A DNA stretch of 64,000 nt, from the NCBI RefSeq assembly GCF_023544465.1, contig NZ_JALPVL010000013.1, positions 62,001 through 126,000 on the forward strand, given 5' to 3'. Shown piece after piece: positions 8,297-16,303 of this stretch; within the stretch, counting starts at the first letter, position 1, and each line of letters starts with the position of its first letter. The translations under genes and the position numbers were made by a program. The notes under the pieces are model-generated. The model saw nothing but the letters and a program-made list of their open reading frames with translations. It did not search any database and was not told the DNA's origin. Source of the stretch: Paractinoplanes maris. Its GTDB lineage: Bacteria; Actinomycetota; Actinomycetes; Mycobacteriales; Micromonosporaceae.

Positions 8297-9118
8297 TCAG
8301 CCGGGTCGCAACGCGAGAACGGTGACGGCTGGTACCGCGGCCGTCAGTGACCAGTCGTGGCTGATGTCGGCCGCGGTGCGCAGCAGTTTCGGCAGGTGGT
8401 CGTCGATCAGCGTCTCGACCGAGGTCTCGGCCGCGTGCACCGTCACATTGATCGCCGCCACCACGCGGCCGTCCCCGTCCCGTACGCCGGTCGCGATCGA
8501 CCTGATGCCGGGCGCGAGATCCTGGTCGGCCAGCGCCCACCCCTTGGCCCGGACCTCCCGCAGTGAGGCGTCGAGCTCGGCCGCCGTGGGCTGCCAGCGC
8601 GAGGTGATGCCCGAGCGGGACGGCTCGGCCAGCACCGCCGCGAGCTCCTCGGGCGGCAGGGACGCCAGCAGCACCTTGCCCATCGACGTGGCCGGCGCCG
8701 GGAAACGGGTGCCGATGGTGACGGCCAACGTGACGATCTTGGGAATGGCCACCCGGGCCACATAGACGATGTCGCTGCCGTCCAGCTGAGCCATCGAGGT
8801 CGACTCGTTGGTCTGGGCGACCAGTTTCTCCATGTGCGGGCGGGCGACGTCCCACATGTTCAAGGCATTGACGTACGCCATGCCGAGCTCCAGCACGCGC
8901 GGGGTCAGCGTGTGACCCCGCCCGTCGGCCCGCACGTAGCCCAGCGCCTCGAGCGTGATCAGGATGCGGCGGACGGTCGGCCGGGCGAGCCCGGTCCGGC
9001 CGGCGATCTCGCTGAGCGTCACGGCCGGGGTGCCGGGCCGGAAGGAGCGCAGGACGTCGAGGCCACGGGCCAGGGCCTCGATGAAGTCGGGTCCGGCGCC
9101 CCTCCCGATGTCGGTCAT
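8297..9118 (-). CDS. IclR family transcriptional regulator (PcaR/PobR-like)
   Basis: 273 residues, the family length. The N-terminal winged helix has FIEALARGLDVLRSF, VTLSEIAGRTGLARPTVRRILITLEALGYV and RPHMEKLVAQTNESTS. The C-terminal effector domain has SMGKVLLASLPPEEL and LAPGIRSIATGVRDGDG, typical of the PcaR/PobR/PcaU branch that controls aromatic acid catabolism. It lies 11 bp after the amidohydrolase gene, in the same transcript, and near the divergent LigAB operon. It is therefore the likely regulator of both, with an aromatic acid or a ring-cleavage product as effector. Confidence 0.92.
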   Translation of the reverse strand: MTDIGRGAGPDFIEALARGLDVLRSFRPGTPAVTLSEIAGRTGLARPTVRRILITLEALGYVRADGRGHTLTPRVLELGMAYVNALNMWDVARPHMEKLVAQTNESTSMAQLDGSDIVYVARVAIPKIVTLAVTIGTRFPAPATSMGKVLLASLPPEELAAVLAEPSRSGITSRWQPTAAELDASLREVRAKGWALADQDLAPGIRSIATGVRDGDGRVVAAINVTVHAAETSVETLIDDHLPKLLRTAADISHDWSLTAAVPAVTVLALRPG

Positions 9119-9129
9119 GGAAGGGGACC

Positions 9130-10515
9130 CTACTTGGTGTACTGATACGGGTTGTGCAGGATGCGGGCCTCCGGGATGTCCGGGTTCATGCCCTGCTTCC
9201 AGGCGTCCTCGCCGAGGGTCTCGCGCAGGTGGTCGATGGTCGCGCCGACCTTGGCCCGGGCGGTGGCCAGATCCGCGTCGACCAGCTTGCCGTCGCGCTT
9301 GACGACGCGGCCGCCGACCACCACGGTGTGCACGTCGCCCCGCTGGGCCTGGAAGGCCACGTGCCCGTACGGGTTGAGGATCGGGAACATGACCGGCGAG
9401 GCGTCGTTCTTGAGGAGCACCACGTCGGCCTGCCGGCCCGGGGTCAGCGACCCGATTGCCGAGTCCAGACCGAGCGCCCGCGCCCCGCCGCGCGTGCCCC
9501 AGTCGACGACCTGCTCGGCCCGCAGGTGGTGGTGAGTCACCGTCTCCTGCTTGCCGTGGGCCTCGAGGTGCTCGCGGGCGCGGTCGGCGCTGAGCGTGGT
9601 GCGCATCGCCGAGAACAGGTCGCCGCTCCACCACACGCTGGTGTCCATCGACAGCGACACCGGGATGCCGTGCCGGCGCAGCTGCCAGGTGGGCGGGTAG
9701 CCCTGCCCGGCGCTCTGCTCGCTCTCGGTGGAGACCGACACCGAGCCGCCGCTGGCCGCGATGCGGTGATAGGAGTCGCTGGACAACGTCGCCGCGTGGA
9801 CGTAGACGTTGCCGGGCGTCATGAAGCCGCTGTCGTGCATGAGCCGGATGCCGTCATCGTTGGTGGCACCCCAGACGCCGGCGTGCGTGGTGACCGTGAC
9901 CCCGAGCTCGCGAGCGACCTCGAAGGCGGCCTTCTCGGGGAAGGCCGGGTCGCCGGTGACGTCGAACGCCATCTGGAAGCCGGCCAGCTTGCCGCCGTCG
10001 ATGCGGCGCCGGTAGAAGTCCTGGAACGCCTTCGACGTCGACCACTCCCACGGACCCTGCTGGATGTTGCCGTAGGCGAGGACGAACCGTCCCGGTACGG
10101 CCTCGAGCGCGTCGACCGCCGCGTCGGCGTGATCGGTGCTCTGCAGGCCGTGCGACCAGTCGACAGTGGTGGTGACGCCGGAGTCGAGCGCCTCCAGGGC
10201 CCCGAGCAGGTTGCCGGCATAGATGTCCTCGGGCCGGAATTGCTTGCCCGACTCGAGGTAGTACCAGACGAAATACTGGGTGAGGGTCCAGTCGGCGCCG
10301 TAGCCCCGCATCGCGGTCTGCCACATGTGCCGGTGGGTGTCGACCATGCCGGGCATGAGGATGCCGCCGGAGGCGTCGATCTCCTCATGGCCGTCGGGCG
10401 CGCTCAGGTTCGGCCCGATCTCGGCGATCTTGTCGTCGACCACGAGCACGTCGGCGTTCTCGAGAACGGTATGCGAGTCGTCCATGGTCAGCACCAGGCC
10501 GTTGCGGAAGATCAT
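9130..10515 (-). CDS. Amidohydrolase-superfamily metal-dependent hydrolase (AtzB/cytosine-deaminase-like)
   Basis: 461 residues; the ATG at 10515 is preceded by GGAAAGGATGGGCG. The composite beta domain starts MIFRNGLVLTMDD. The metal-binding HxH is HRH in GMVDTHRHMWQTAMRG. Further metal or substrate histidines lie in TTHAGVW and VHAATL, and the last conserved acid is in SLSMDTSVWW. The C-terminus is the usual GSLTPGRQADVVLL. The family deaminates or hydrolyses C-N bonds on rings such as triazines, cytosine or guanine. Its place opposite a ring-cleavage operon suggests it prepares an N-substituted aromatic for cleavage, which is inference. Confidence 0.88.
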   Translation of the reverse strand: MIFRNGLVLTMDDSHTVLENADVLVVDDKIAEIGPNLSAPDGHEEIDASGGILMPGMVDTHRHMWQTAMRGYGADWTLTQYFVWYYLESGKQFRPEDIYAGNLLGALEALDSGVTTTVDWSHGLQSTDHADAAVDALEAVPGRFVLAYGNIQQGPWEWSTSKAFQDFYRRRIDGGKLAGFQMAFDVTGDPAFPEKAAFEVARELGVTVTTHAGVWGATNDDGIRLMHDSGFMTPGNVYVHAATLSSDSYHRIAASGGSVSVSTESEQSAGQGYPPTWQLRRHGIPVSLSMDTSVWWSGDLFSAMRTTLSADRAREHLEAHGKQETVTHHHLRAEQVVDWGTRGGARALGLDSAIGSLTPGRQADVVLLKNDASPVMFPILNPYGHVAFQAQRGDVHTVVVGGRVVKRDGKLVDADLATARAKVGATIDHLRETLGEDAWKQGMNPDIPEARILHNPYQYTK

Positions 10516-10623
10516 CGCCCATCCTTTCCAGTGTTTCCGGACTTCTGTCCGCGTGGCGGGCAGGTCGAATGGCGTCAGTGTGCTCGCGGTCACTTGCAGC
10601 GTCAATAGATTGTTTCGGTGAGA

Positions 10624-10640
10624 TCAACAGGTGGTTGACA
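10624..10640 (+). promoter_or_regulatory. Inverted repeat overlapping a -35-like TTGACA before the caiB-like operon
   Basis: TCAAC-N5-GTTGA (10624-10638) overlaps TTGACA at 10635-10640 in the divergent 186-bp region between the amidohydrolase and CaiB genes. A weak -10 candidate (CACGCT) follows 17 bp later. It would suit control of the ring-cleavage operon by the nearby IclR protein. No second copy was found. Confidence 0.4.
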
Positions 10641-10701
10641 GGGGCTATCGGGCGAGGCACGCTGAGCCAGCGGACGAGTGTCCGCAGAACGGGCGGTTTG
10701 T

Positions 10702-11832
10702 ATGTCAGGGAAAGGCCCACTGGACGGCCTGCTCGTCGCCGACTTCTCCCGGATCCTCGCCGGGCCGTACGCGACGATGCTGCTGGCCGACCTCGGCGCT
10801 CGAGTGATCAAGGTGGAGGGTCCGGCCGGCGATGACACCCGCACGTGGATGCCGCCGGTCCGCGACGGCGTCTCGACCTACTACCTGGGCATCAACCGCA
10901 ACAAGCGATCGATAGCGCTCGACCTCAAGAACGAGGCCGACTTGGCCGACGCGCGGACGCTGGCCCACCGGGCCGACATCATGATCGAGAACTTCCGTCC
11001 CGGTGGCCTGGCCCGCTTCGGGCTCGACTACGACACCGTCGCGGCGGCCAACGAAAAGATCATCTACGCGAGCATCAGCGGCTTCGGCACCGGAGCGGGA
11101 GCCGGCCTGCCCGGGTACGACCTGATGGTGCAGGCCATCTCGGGGCTGATGAGCCTGACCGGTGACCCGGACGGCTCGCCCTACCGCGCCGGCATCTCGG
11201 TCTTCGACGTGATGGCCGGCCTGCACGCCGACATCGGCATCCTGGCCGCCCTGAACGCCCGTGCGCAGACCGGCCGCGGCCAGCACGTCGAGGTCAACCT
11301 GCTCAGCTCGGCGCTCTCCGGCCTGGTCAACCACTCCAGCGGATACGTCGCCGGCGGCACGATCCCGTTCCGGATGGGCAACGCCCACCCCAGCCTCTTC
11401 CCGTACGAGCCGTTGCCCACCGCCGACGGCGAGCTGATCGTCATCGCCGGCAACGACGGCCAGTTCCGCAAGCTGTGCCAGGTGCTCGACCTGCCCGGGC
11501 TGCCCGACGACCCGCGCTTCGGCCGCAACCAGGACCGCACAGCGAACCGTGAGCAGCTCCGCCCGATCCTGGTCGAGCGACTGGCCACCCGGACCAAGGA
11601 CGAGTGGTTCCGCGACCTGCTCGCCGCCGGTGTGCCGTGCGCACCGATCAACACCATCGACGGCGGCGTCGCGTTCGCCGAGGAGCTCGGACTCGACCCG
11701 GTGGTCACCACCGGCGGCGTCCCCGGCATCCGCAATCCCATCACCTTCAGCGATTCGCGGGCGCGGTACGAGTTGCCGCCGCCCGGGCTGGACGAGCACG
11801 GCGAGGAGATCCGCAAGTGGCTGAGGAGCTGA
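10702..11832 (+). CDS. CaiB/BaiF family CoA-transferase (type III)
   Basis: 376 residues. The N-terminus LLVADFSRILAGPYATMLLADLGARVIKVE is the family signature (split here: ADFSRILAGPYATM and LADLGARVIKVE). The catalytic aspartate is in GYDLMVQA, followed by GLMSLTGDPDGSPYR. Type III transferases move CoA between carboxylic acids. It is the first gene of a five-gene operon with a citrate-synthase-like lyase and LigAB, and may activate the carboxylic acid made after ring cleavage. The ATG at 10702 is chosen from the usual N-terminus; a GTG 24 bp upstream is possible and neither has a strong ribosome site. Confidence 0.9.
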   Translation: MSGKGPLDGLLVADFSRILAGPYATMLLADLGARVIKVEGPAGDDTRTWMPPVRDGVSTYYLGINRNKRSIALDLKNEADLADARTLAHRADIMIENFRPGGLARFGLDYDTVAAANEKIIYASISGFGTGAGAGLPGYDLMVQAISGLMSLTGDPDGSPYRAGISVFDVMAGLHADIGILAALNARAQTGRGQHVEVNLLSSALSGLVNHSSGYVAGGTIPFRMGNAHPSLFPYEPLPTADGELIVIAGNDGQFRKLCQVLDLPGLPDDPRFGRNQDRTANREQLRPILVERLATRTKDEWFRDLLAAGVPCAPINTIDGGVAFAEELGLDPVVTTGGVPGIRNPITFSDSRARYELPPPGLDEHGEEIRKWLRS

Positions 11833-12587
11833 GCTTCCCGACCGGCCTCGGCACGTCGACCCCCGACACCATCTCGCTGCTGGGCCAGGACCTGGCGGCC
11901 GACCTGATGGGTAAGGTCGGTTTCGGCGAGCTCGCCTTCTGGCTGGTGTCCGGTCGCCGTCCCACCCCGTCCGAGGTCCGGGTCTTCGAAGCGGTGCTGG
12001 TGGCGCTGGCCGACCACGGTTTCACGCCCACGGCTATCGCGGCCCGGTTGACGTACCTCTCGGCACCGGAAGCCCTGCAGGGCGCGCTCGCCGCCGGTCT
12101 GCTCGGCGGCGGGTCGCGCTTCCTGGGCGTGACCGAGGACTGTGGACGGTTTCTGGCTCTCACCCTGGCGGATGCGGGCGACGACCCCGACTACGACGCG
12201 GTCGCGCTCGACGCCGTCCGCCGGGCCAAGGACGAGAAACGCTTCGTCCCCGGGCTGGGCCACCCGGTGCACAAGGATCAGGACCCGCGTACGCCCGTGC
12301 TGATCCGGATCGCCACGGAGGAGGGGCTGCGCGGCCCGCACCTGCAACTGTTCGAGGCGATCGGGCGGGTGCACCCCGAGGTGCTCGGCCGCCGGCTGCC
12401 GCTGAACGGGGCCGGCGTGTGCGGGGCCGCGCTGGCCGACCTCGGCCTGCCCATCGACCTGCTGCGCGGCTTCGCGCTGCTGGCCCGCGCGGCCGGGCTG
12501 CTCGGGCACCTCGCCGAGGAGCGCCGCCGCCCGCTCGGCATGGAGATCTATCGCACCGTCGACCGTAACGCCGTCTACGAGCCCTAG
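11817..12587 (+). CDS. Citrate synthase-like / citryl-CoA lyase family protein
   Basis: 256 residues, shorter than citrate synthase (about 370-430) and about the size of the catalytic half. The key motif GLGHPVHKDQDPRTPVL corresponds to citrate synthase GFGHRVY-K--DPR, with the catalytic histidine and nearby aspartate region kept; LPLNGAGVCGAAL follows. Stand-alone proteins of this type cleave citryl-CoA-like thioesters rather than condense them. The GTG start lies inside the end of the CaiB gene (16-bp overlap), so translation is coupled. A CoA-transferase next to a citryl-CoA-type lyase suggests acid activation followed by retro-Claisen cleavage. Confidence 0.8.
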   Translation: MAEELSFPTGLGTSTPDTISLLGQDLAADLMGKVGFGELAFWLVSGRRPTPSEVRVFEAVLVALADHGFTPTAIAARLTYLSAPEALQGALAAGLLGGGSRFLGVTEDCGRFLALTLADAGDDPDYDAVALDAVRRAKDEKRFVPGLGHPVHKDQDPRTPVLIRIATEEGLRGPHLQLFEAIGRVHPEVLGRRLPLNGAGVCGAALADLGLPIDLLRGFALLARAAGLLGHLAEERRRPLGMEIYRTVDRNAVYEP

Positions 12588-12599
12588 GAGATCGACTCA

Positions 12600-13463
12600 A
12601 TGGCCAGCATCGTCGCGGTCATCGCCTCCACCCACCACCCGTTCTACTACCGGGCCACCACCGCCACCGGTGACGACCGGCCGCCGTTCGCCGACGAGTG
12701 GGAACGCAAGATCCTCGCCTTTCGGGAGACGCTGACCCGGGCCAACCCGGACGTGCTGGTGATGGTCGGCTCCGACCACTTCCACCAGCTGTGGCTGGAC
12801 AACATGCCGCAGTTCCTGGTCGGCAAGGCGCCCTTCTACGACGCCAACTGGTACAACGAGGAGCGCGAGTTCGGCCTGCCCCGGATGCTGCTCAAGGGCC
12901 AGGAGGACCTGTCGGCGCACATCCTGCGGGCCGGCCTGGACGACGGCTTCGACCTGGCGTTCAGCAACGAGCTGCGGATCGACCACAGCGTGACGTGCCC
13001 GATCATCACGCTGCGCCCCGAGGCCGACCTGCCGATCGTGCCGATCTACACCAACATCTTCGCGCCGCCCCTGCCCCAGCCGAAGCGGTTCGTGCAGCTC
13101 GGCGAGTCGATCCGCAAGATCGTCGAGTCGTGGCCGTCGCACCTGCGGGTGGCGATCATCGGCACCGGGCACCTGTCGCTCGAGCTGGGCGGCCCCCGGC
13201 AGTTCGGGCCGCACGGACCCGACCCCGAGTTCGACCGGCGGGCCGTCGAGTGGATCGCCACCGGCGACCTCGACAACTGCCTGCGCGAAGTGACCCTGGA
13301 CAGCCTGCACTCGCCGGGCAACGCCACCCACGGCTTCATGGACTTCATGCTGATGATGGGCGTCGCCGGAGCCGGGGCGAAGGCGGATCACGTCGACACC
13401 CTTGACCTGTTCCACACCATGGAGGCCTACTTCACCTGGTACCCGAACGGAGCACCGGCGTGA
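12600..13463 (+). CDS. Class III extradiol ring-cleavage dioxygenase, catalytic (LigB-type) subunit
   Basis: 287 residues, LigB length. N-terminal ASTHHPFYYRA supplies a likely iron histidine, followed by VMVGSDHFHQLW, RIDHSVTCPII and IIGTGHLSLELGG, all typical of the LigB fold. These Fe(II) enzymes open catecholic rings next to the hydroxyls, as in protocatechuate 4,5-dioxygenase. It overlaps the LigA-type gene by 4 bp (GTGA), which fits a two-subunit enzyme. The order is catalytic before small subunit, whereas the classical lig order is A before B. The ring substrate is not known; gallate, protocatechuate or an aminated analogue are all possible. Confidence 0.9.
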   Translation: MASIVAVIASTHHPFYYRATTATGDDRPPFADEWERKILAFRETLTRANPDVLVMVGSDHFHQLWLDNMPQFLVGKAPFYDANWYNEEREFGLPRMLLKGQEDLSAHILRAGLDDGFDLAFSNELRIDHSVTCPIITLRPEADLPIVPIYTNIFAPPLPQPKRFVQLGESIRKIVESWPSHLRVAIIGTGHLSLELGGPRQFGPHGPDPEFDRRAVEWIATGDLDNCLREVTLDSLHSPGNATHGFMDFMLMMGVAGAGAKADHVDTLDLFHTMEAYFTWYPNGAPA

Positions 13464-13822
13464 GCAAATACTTGTTGGACAAGTTTCTGTACATGGTCGA
13501 CCGGGACCCGGAGTTGGTGGAGCGCTACCGATCCACGCCGGACGAGCTGGTGACCTGGTGGGAGGCGGAGCGCGCCAACACCGTGCTCAACTGCCACACC
13601 AGTGAGGCCAGCACGTGGCTGCGCTTCACCGACGACGAGCGCGAGGCCCTGATCGGTCACAACCACGTACGCCTCTTCGAGCTCGGCGCCCACCCGTTCC
13701 TCACGCTGACGCTGTTCATCGCGATGTTCGAGCGGGGCAACACCGAACCGCTGGAATACCAGAAGGCATTCGGTGCTCGGCTGGCCCACTTCGACATGCC
13801 CTACCCGGACATCGCGACATGA
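13460..13822 (+). CDS. Protocatechuate 4,5-dioxygenase alpha-like (LigA-type) subunit
   Basis: 120 residues, all alpha-helical, as expected for LigA. Typical parts are LLDKFLYMVDRDPELVERY, LTDDERE-like FTDDEREALIGHNHVRLFELGAHPF, and LTLFIAMFERGN. LigA packs over the LigB active site and forms a lid on the substrate pocket. It starts with a GTG overlapping the LigB stop and ends in an ATGA overlap with the next gene, so all three are translationally coupled. Confidence 0.88.
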   Translation: MSKYLLDKFLYMVDRDPELVERYRSTPDELVTWWEAERANTVLNCHTSEASTWLRFTDDEREALIGHNHVRLFELGAHPFLTLTLFIAMFERGNTEPLEYQKAFGARLAHFDMPYPDIAT

Positions 13823-14781
13823 TCCCCGCGGCCGTGCTGCGCGTGTGCGGCCGGCCACCGTCCATCGAGGAGCGGCGGCCGCCCCGCCCCCACGCGGGCG
13901 AGGTGCCGATCACCGTCGCGGCGGCGCCGATCACCCCGCTCGACCTGCTGTGCGCCTCGGGCACCAGCTACTTCGGGATGCCGGCGACCCCGTACGTCCC
14001 CGGGGTCCAAGGCGTCGGGCGCCGGGCCGACGACGGCAAGCCGGTCTGGTTCGCCACCTCGGCCGGGATGCGGCCGGGTGACGGCAGCATGGCCGGCGCG
14101 GTCTCCATTCCGTACGTCGATGTCGTGCCCCTGCCGCCGGAAGCCCCGCTGCCGCTGATCGCCGCGCTGGGTCTCTCGGCGGTGGCCGCGCACGCCGCGC
14201 TCACCCGGACCGGCGGGCTCACCGAGGGCGAGGTGGTGCTGGTGCTGGGCGCGGGCGGAGTGGTCGGCCAGGCCGCCATCCAGCTCGCCCGGCTGGCCGG
14301 GGCGTCCCGGGTCATCGCCGTGTCCCGCTCCGCGACCGCCCGCGAACGAGCCGTGCGGCTGGGCGCGGACCACGCCGTGCCGCTGCTGCCGGACGACGAC
14401 GCGAGCACGCTGGCCGACCGGGTGCGCGCGGTCTCGGGGCTGGTCGACCTGGTGCTCGACCCGGTCTTCGGCGTGCCCGCGGCGGCCGCGTTGCGAGTGC
14501 TGCGGCCGGGCGGCCGGCTGGTGAACCTGGGCAGCTCGGCCGGGGCGACCGCGCCGCTCGACTCGGCGACGCTGCGCAGTGGCTCGCTGAAGATTCTCGG
14601 CTACACCAACAATGGATTGTCGGTGGGGGAGCGGGCCGATTCGCTGGGGGTGGTGGCGGGTCATGCCACCGCGGGCCGGCTCACCGTGGCACACGAGGTC
14701 GTGCCGTTCACCGAGGTGACGCCCGCCTGGAGCCGCCAAGCCACCGGAAACGCCGACGGGCGGGTTGTGCTCGCGTTTTAG
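13819..14781 (+). CDS. Zinc-independent quinone oxidoreductase-like MDR protein
   Basis: 320 residues of the medium-chain dehydrogenase/reductase family. The Rossmann motif is VLVLGAGGVVGQAAIQLARLAG and is followed by VIAVSRSATARERAVRLGAD. No structural zinc cysteines are visible, which suits the quinone-reductase branch. The N-terminal GroES-like domain is short. It starts in an ATGA overlap with the LigA-type gene and is the last gene of the operon. It may reduce an enone or aldehyde formed after ring cleavage; this is inference from position. Confidence 0.85.
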   Translation: MIPAAVLRVCGRPPSIEERRPPRPHAGEVPITVAAAPITPLDLLCASGTSYFGMPATPYVPGVQGVGRRADDGKPVWFATSAGMRPGDGSMAGAVSIPYVDVVPLPPEAPLPLIAALGLSAVAAHAALTRTGGLTEGEVVLVLGAGGVVGQAAIQLARLAGASRVIAVSRSATARERAVRLGADHAVPLLPDDDASTLADRVRAVSGLVDLVLDPVFGVPAAAALRVLRPGGRLVNLGSSAGATAPLDSATLRSGSLKILGYTNNGLSVGERADSLGVVAGHATAGRLTVAHEVVPFTEVTPAWSRQATGNADGRVVLAF

Positions 14782-14823
14782 CGCCTGTTCGCCGTCGCCG
14801 CTGCGGGCTCTGGCCGGGTGAGG

Positions 14824-15669
14824 TCACAAGGGCAGGATCTCGAGCTCGCGCAGGCGGGTCGGGTCGGTGGTGGCGTCCAGGGCGGTGATGCGACCGGCGG
14901 TCACGGTCAGCGCGATGACCAGCAGGGTGTCGTCGCCCGGGGCGACCCGGATGGCCAGGACGCCGTCGACGAGTGCGGGCTCGGCGTTGCGGGCCTTGCC
15001 GTTGAAGAAGCGGGCCAAAGCTCCCGCACCGTGCATCTCCGCGGGCAGGCCCAAGTCACGCTGGCCGAAGGCGTCGACCCGCAGGCGTACGTCGGGGTCC
15101 AGCAGGCTCAGCAACGTCTCGAACTCGCCGTCGCGGGAGGCGGCCAGGAACGCGTCGACGACCTCGCGGCCGGCCGGGCGCTCGGCCGGTTGAGCCCGCA
15201 CCCGGCGGCGGGCCCGGCTGGCCAGCTGGCGGGCGGCGTCGGGGGAGCGGCCCACGATCGGGGCGATCTCGTCGAACGGCACGGCGAACAGGTCGTGCAG
15301 CACGAAGGCGAGCCGTTCGACCGGGGTCAGTGTCTCCAGGACCACCAGCAGCGCCAACCCGACCGAGTCGGCCAGCAGTGTCTCGTCCTCGGGGCCGGCT
15401 GACCGCCCGATCGCCGGCGCCGCCGGTGGCTCGGCCGCGAGGGTGTCCTCGCGGCGGGCGGCTCGTGAGCGCAGCATGTCGAGGCAGACCCGGCCGACGA
15501 CCGTGGTCAGCCAGGCGTCGAGGTTGTCGATCCCACCGGGACCGGCCCGGTCGAGCCGCAGCCACGCCTCCTGCACAGCGTCCTCGGCCTCGGCGGTCGA
15601 GCCCAGCATGCGGTAGGCCACCGCGCGCAGCCGGGGGCGGTTCTCCTCGAAGCGCTCGTGCACGTCCAT
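14824..15669 (-). CDS. ECF41-type RNA polymerase sigma factor with SnoaL-like C-terminal domain
   Basis: 281 residues. The sigma-2 region has RPRLRAVAYRMLGSTAEAEDAVQEAWLR; sigma-4 has LTPVERLAFVLHDLFAVPFDEIAPIVGRSPDAARQLASRARRRV. The extra C-terminal domain of about 110 residues (FLAASRDGEFETLLSLLDPDVRL ... MHGAGALARFF) is SnoaL-like and marks the ECF41/SigJ group, which has no anti-sigma gene and is controlled by this domain. The start at 15669 has AAGGGGG before it. The divergent CMD-family gene with an ECF41-type promoter is its expected target. Confidence 0.92.
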   Translation of the reverse strand: MDVHERFEENRPRLRAVAYRMLGSTAEAEDAVQEAWLRLDRAGPGGIDNLDAWLTTVVGRVCLDMLRSRAARREDTLAAEPPAAPAIGRSAGPEDETLLADSVGLALLVVLETLTPVERLAFVLHDLFAVPFDEIAPIVGRSPDAARQLASRARRRVRAQPAERPAGREVVDAFLAASRDGEFETLLSLLDPDVRLRVDAFGQRDLGLPAEMHGAGALARFFNGKARNAEPALVDGVLAIRVAPGDDTLLVIALTVTAGRITALDATTDPTRLRELEILPL

Positions 15670-15697
15670 CTGTCCCCCTTGTGGTGTGCGCCACATC

Positions 15698-15724
15698 GGT
15701 CACACCGGGCCGGTCTCGTCCGTC
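15698..15724 (+). promoter_or_regulatory. Predicted ECF41-dependent promoter for the CMD-family gene
   Basis: GGTCACA (15698-15704), 16 spacer bases, then CGTC (15721-15724). This differs from the known ECF41 consensus TGTCACA-N16-CGTC at one position. It points toward the carboxymuconolactone decarboxylase-like gene 77 bp downstream, in the gap divergent to the ECF41 gene. Confidence 0.75.
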
Positions 15725-15800
15725 GCACCACCGACGGATCAGAGCGCGCCGATGTGACGTGCCGCCGCCGATCAGCCACCGCGATCACGAGGAGAACATC

Positions 15801-16259
15801 ATGCAGGCTCGGATGGACAACCCCGCCACTCATCTGCCGGAGTCGGTCACGGCGATCAACATCCTCTACAAGTCGGTCCACTCGGCCGGTGTCGGCCCGG
15901 CCACGCTGGAATTGGTGCACCTGCGGACCAGCCAGATCAACGGCTGTGCGCCGTGTGTCGAGTCCGGTGCCCGCAACGCCCGCAAGAACGGCGAGACCGA
16001 CGAGCGGCTGATGACGGTGGCCGTGTGGCGTGAGACGCCGTGGTTCACCGATGCCGAGCGGGCCGCGCTCGCACTGGCCGAGCACGCCACCCGGCTCGCC
16101 GACAGCCCGGACGCCGTACCGGACGCGGTGTGGGACGAGGCGGCCCGGCATTACGGCGACAAGGAGCTGGCCGCCCTCGTCCTGTGGATCGCGACGACGA
16201 ACTTCTTCAACCGCATCAACGTCACGACCCGCCAGCAGGCCCCGCAGAATTGGGGATGA
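15801..16259 (+). CDS. Carboxymuconolactone decarboxylase/AhpD family protein
   Basis: 152 residues, all helical. The AhpD-type motif is INGCAPCVESGARNARKNGE, with the CxxC cysteines (CAPC) and the following histidine position replaced by serine/glycine. It ends FFNRINVTTRQQ, typical of the alkylhydroperoxidase core. Such proteins act in peroxide defence or decarboxylation. Genes of this family are the usual partners of ECF41 sigma factors, and a matching promoter lies upstream. GAGGAGAAC precedes the ATG. Confidence 0.9.
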   Translation: MQARMDNPATHLPESVTAINILYKSVHSAGVGPATLELVHLRTSQINGCAPCVESGARNARKNGETDERLMTVAVWRETPWFTDAERAALALAEHATRLADSPDAVPDAVWDEAARHYGDKELAALVLWIATTNFFNRINVTTRQQAPQNWG

Positions 16260-16303
16260 TCGGAGGACGTCCGGCGTGGTCCGGCCGGTCTACCATCCGG
16301 GTC

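Noticed and set aside
9154..10608. 484-codon plus-strand frame opposite the amidohydrolase gene
   Set aside because: Mirror frame of a clear amidohydrolase; Val/Arg/Asp-rich with no motifs.
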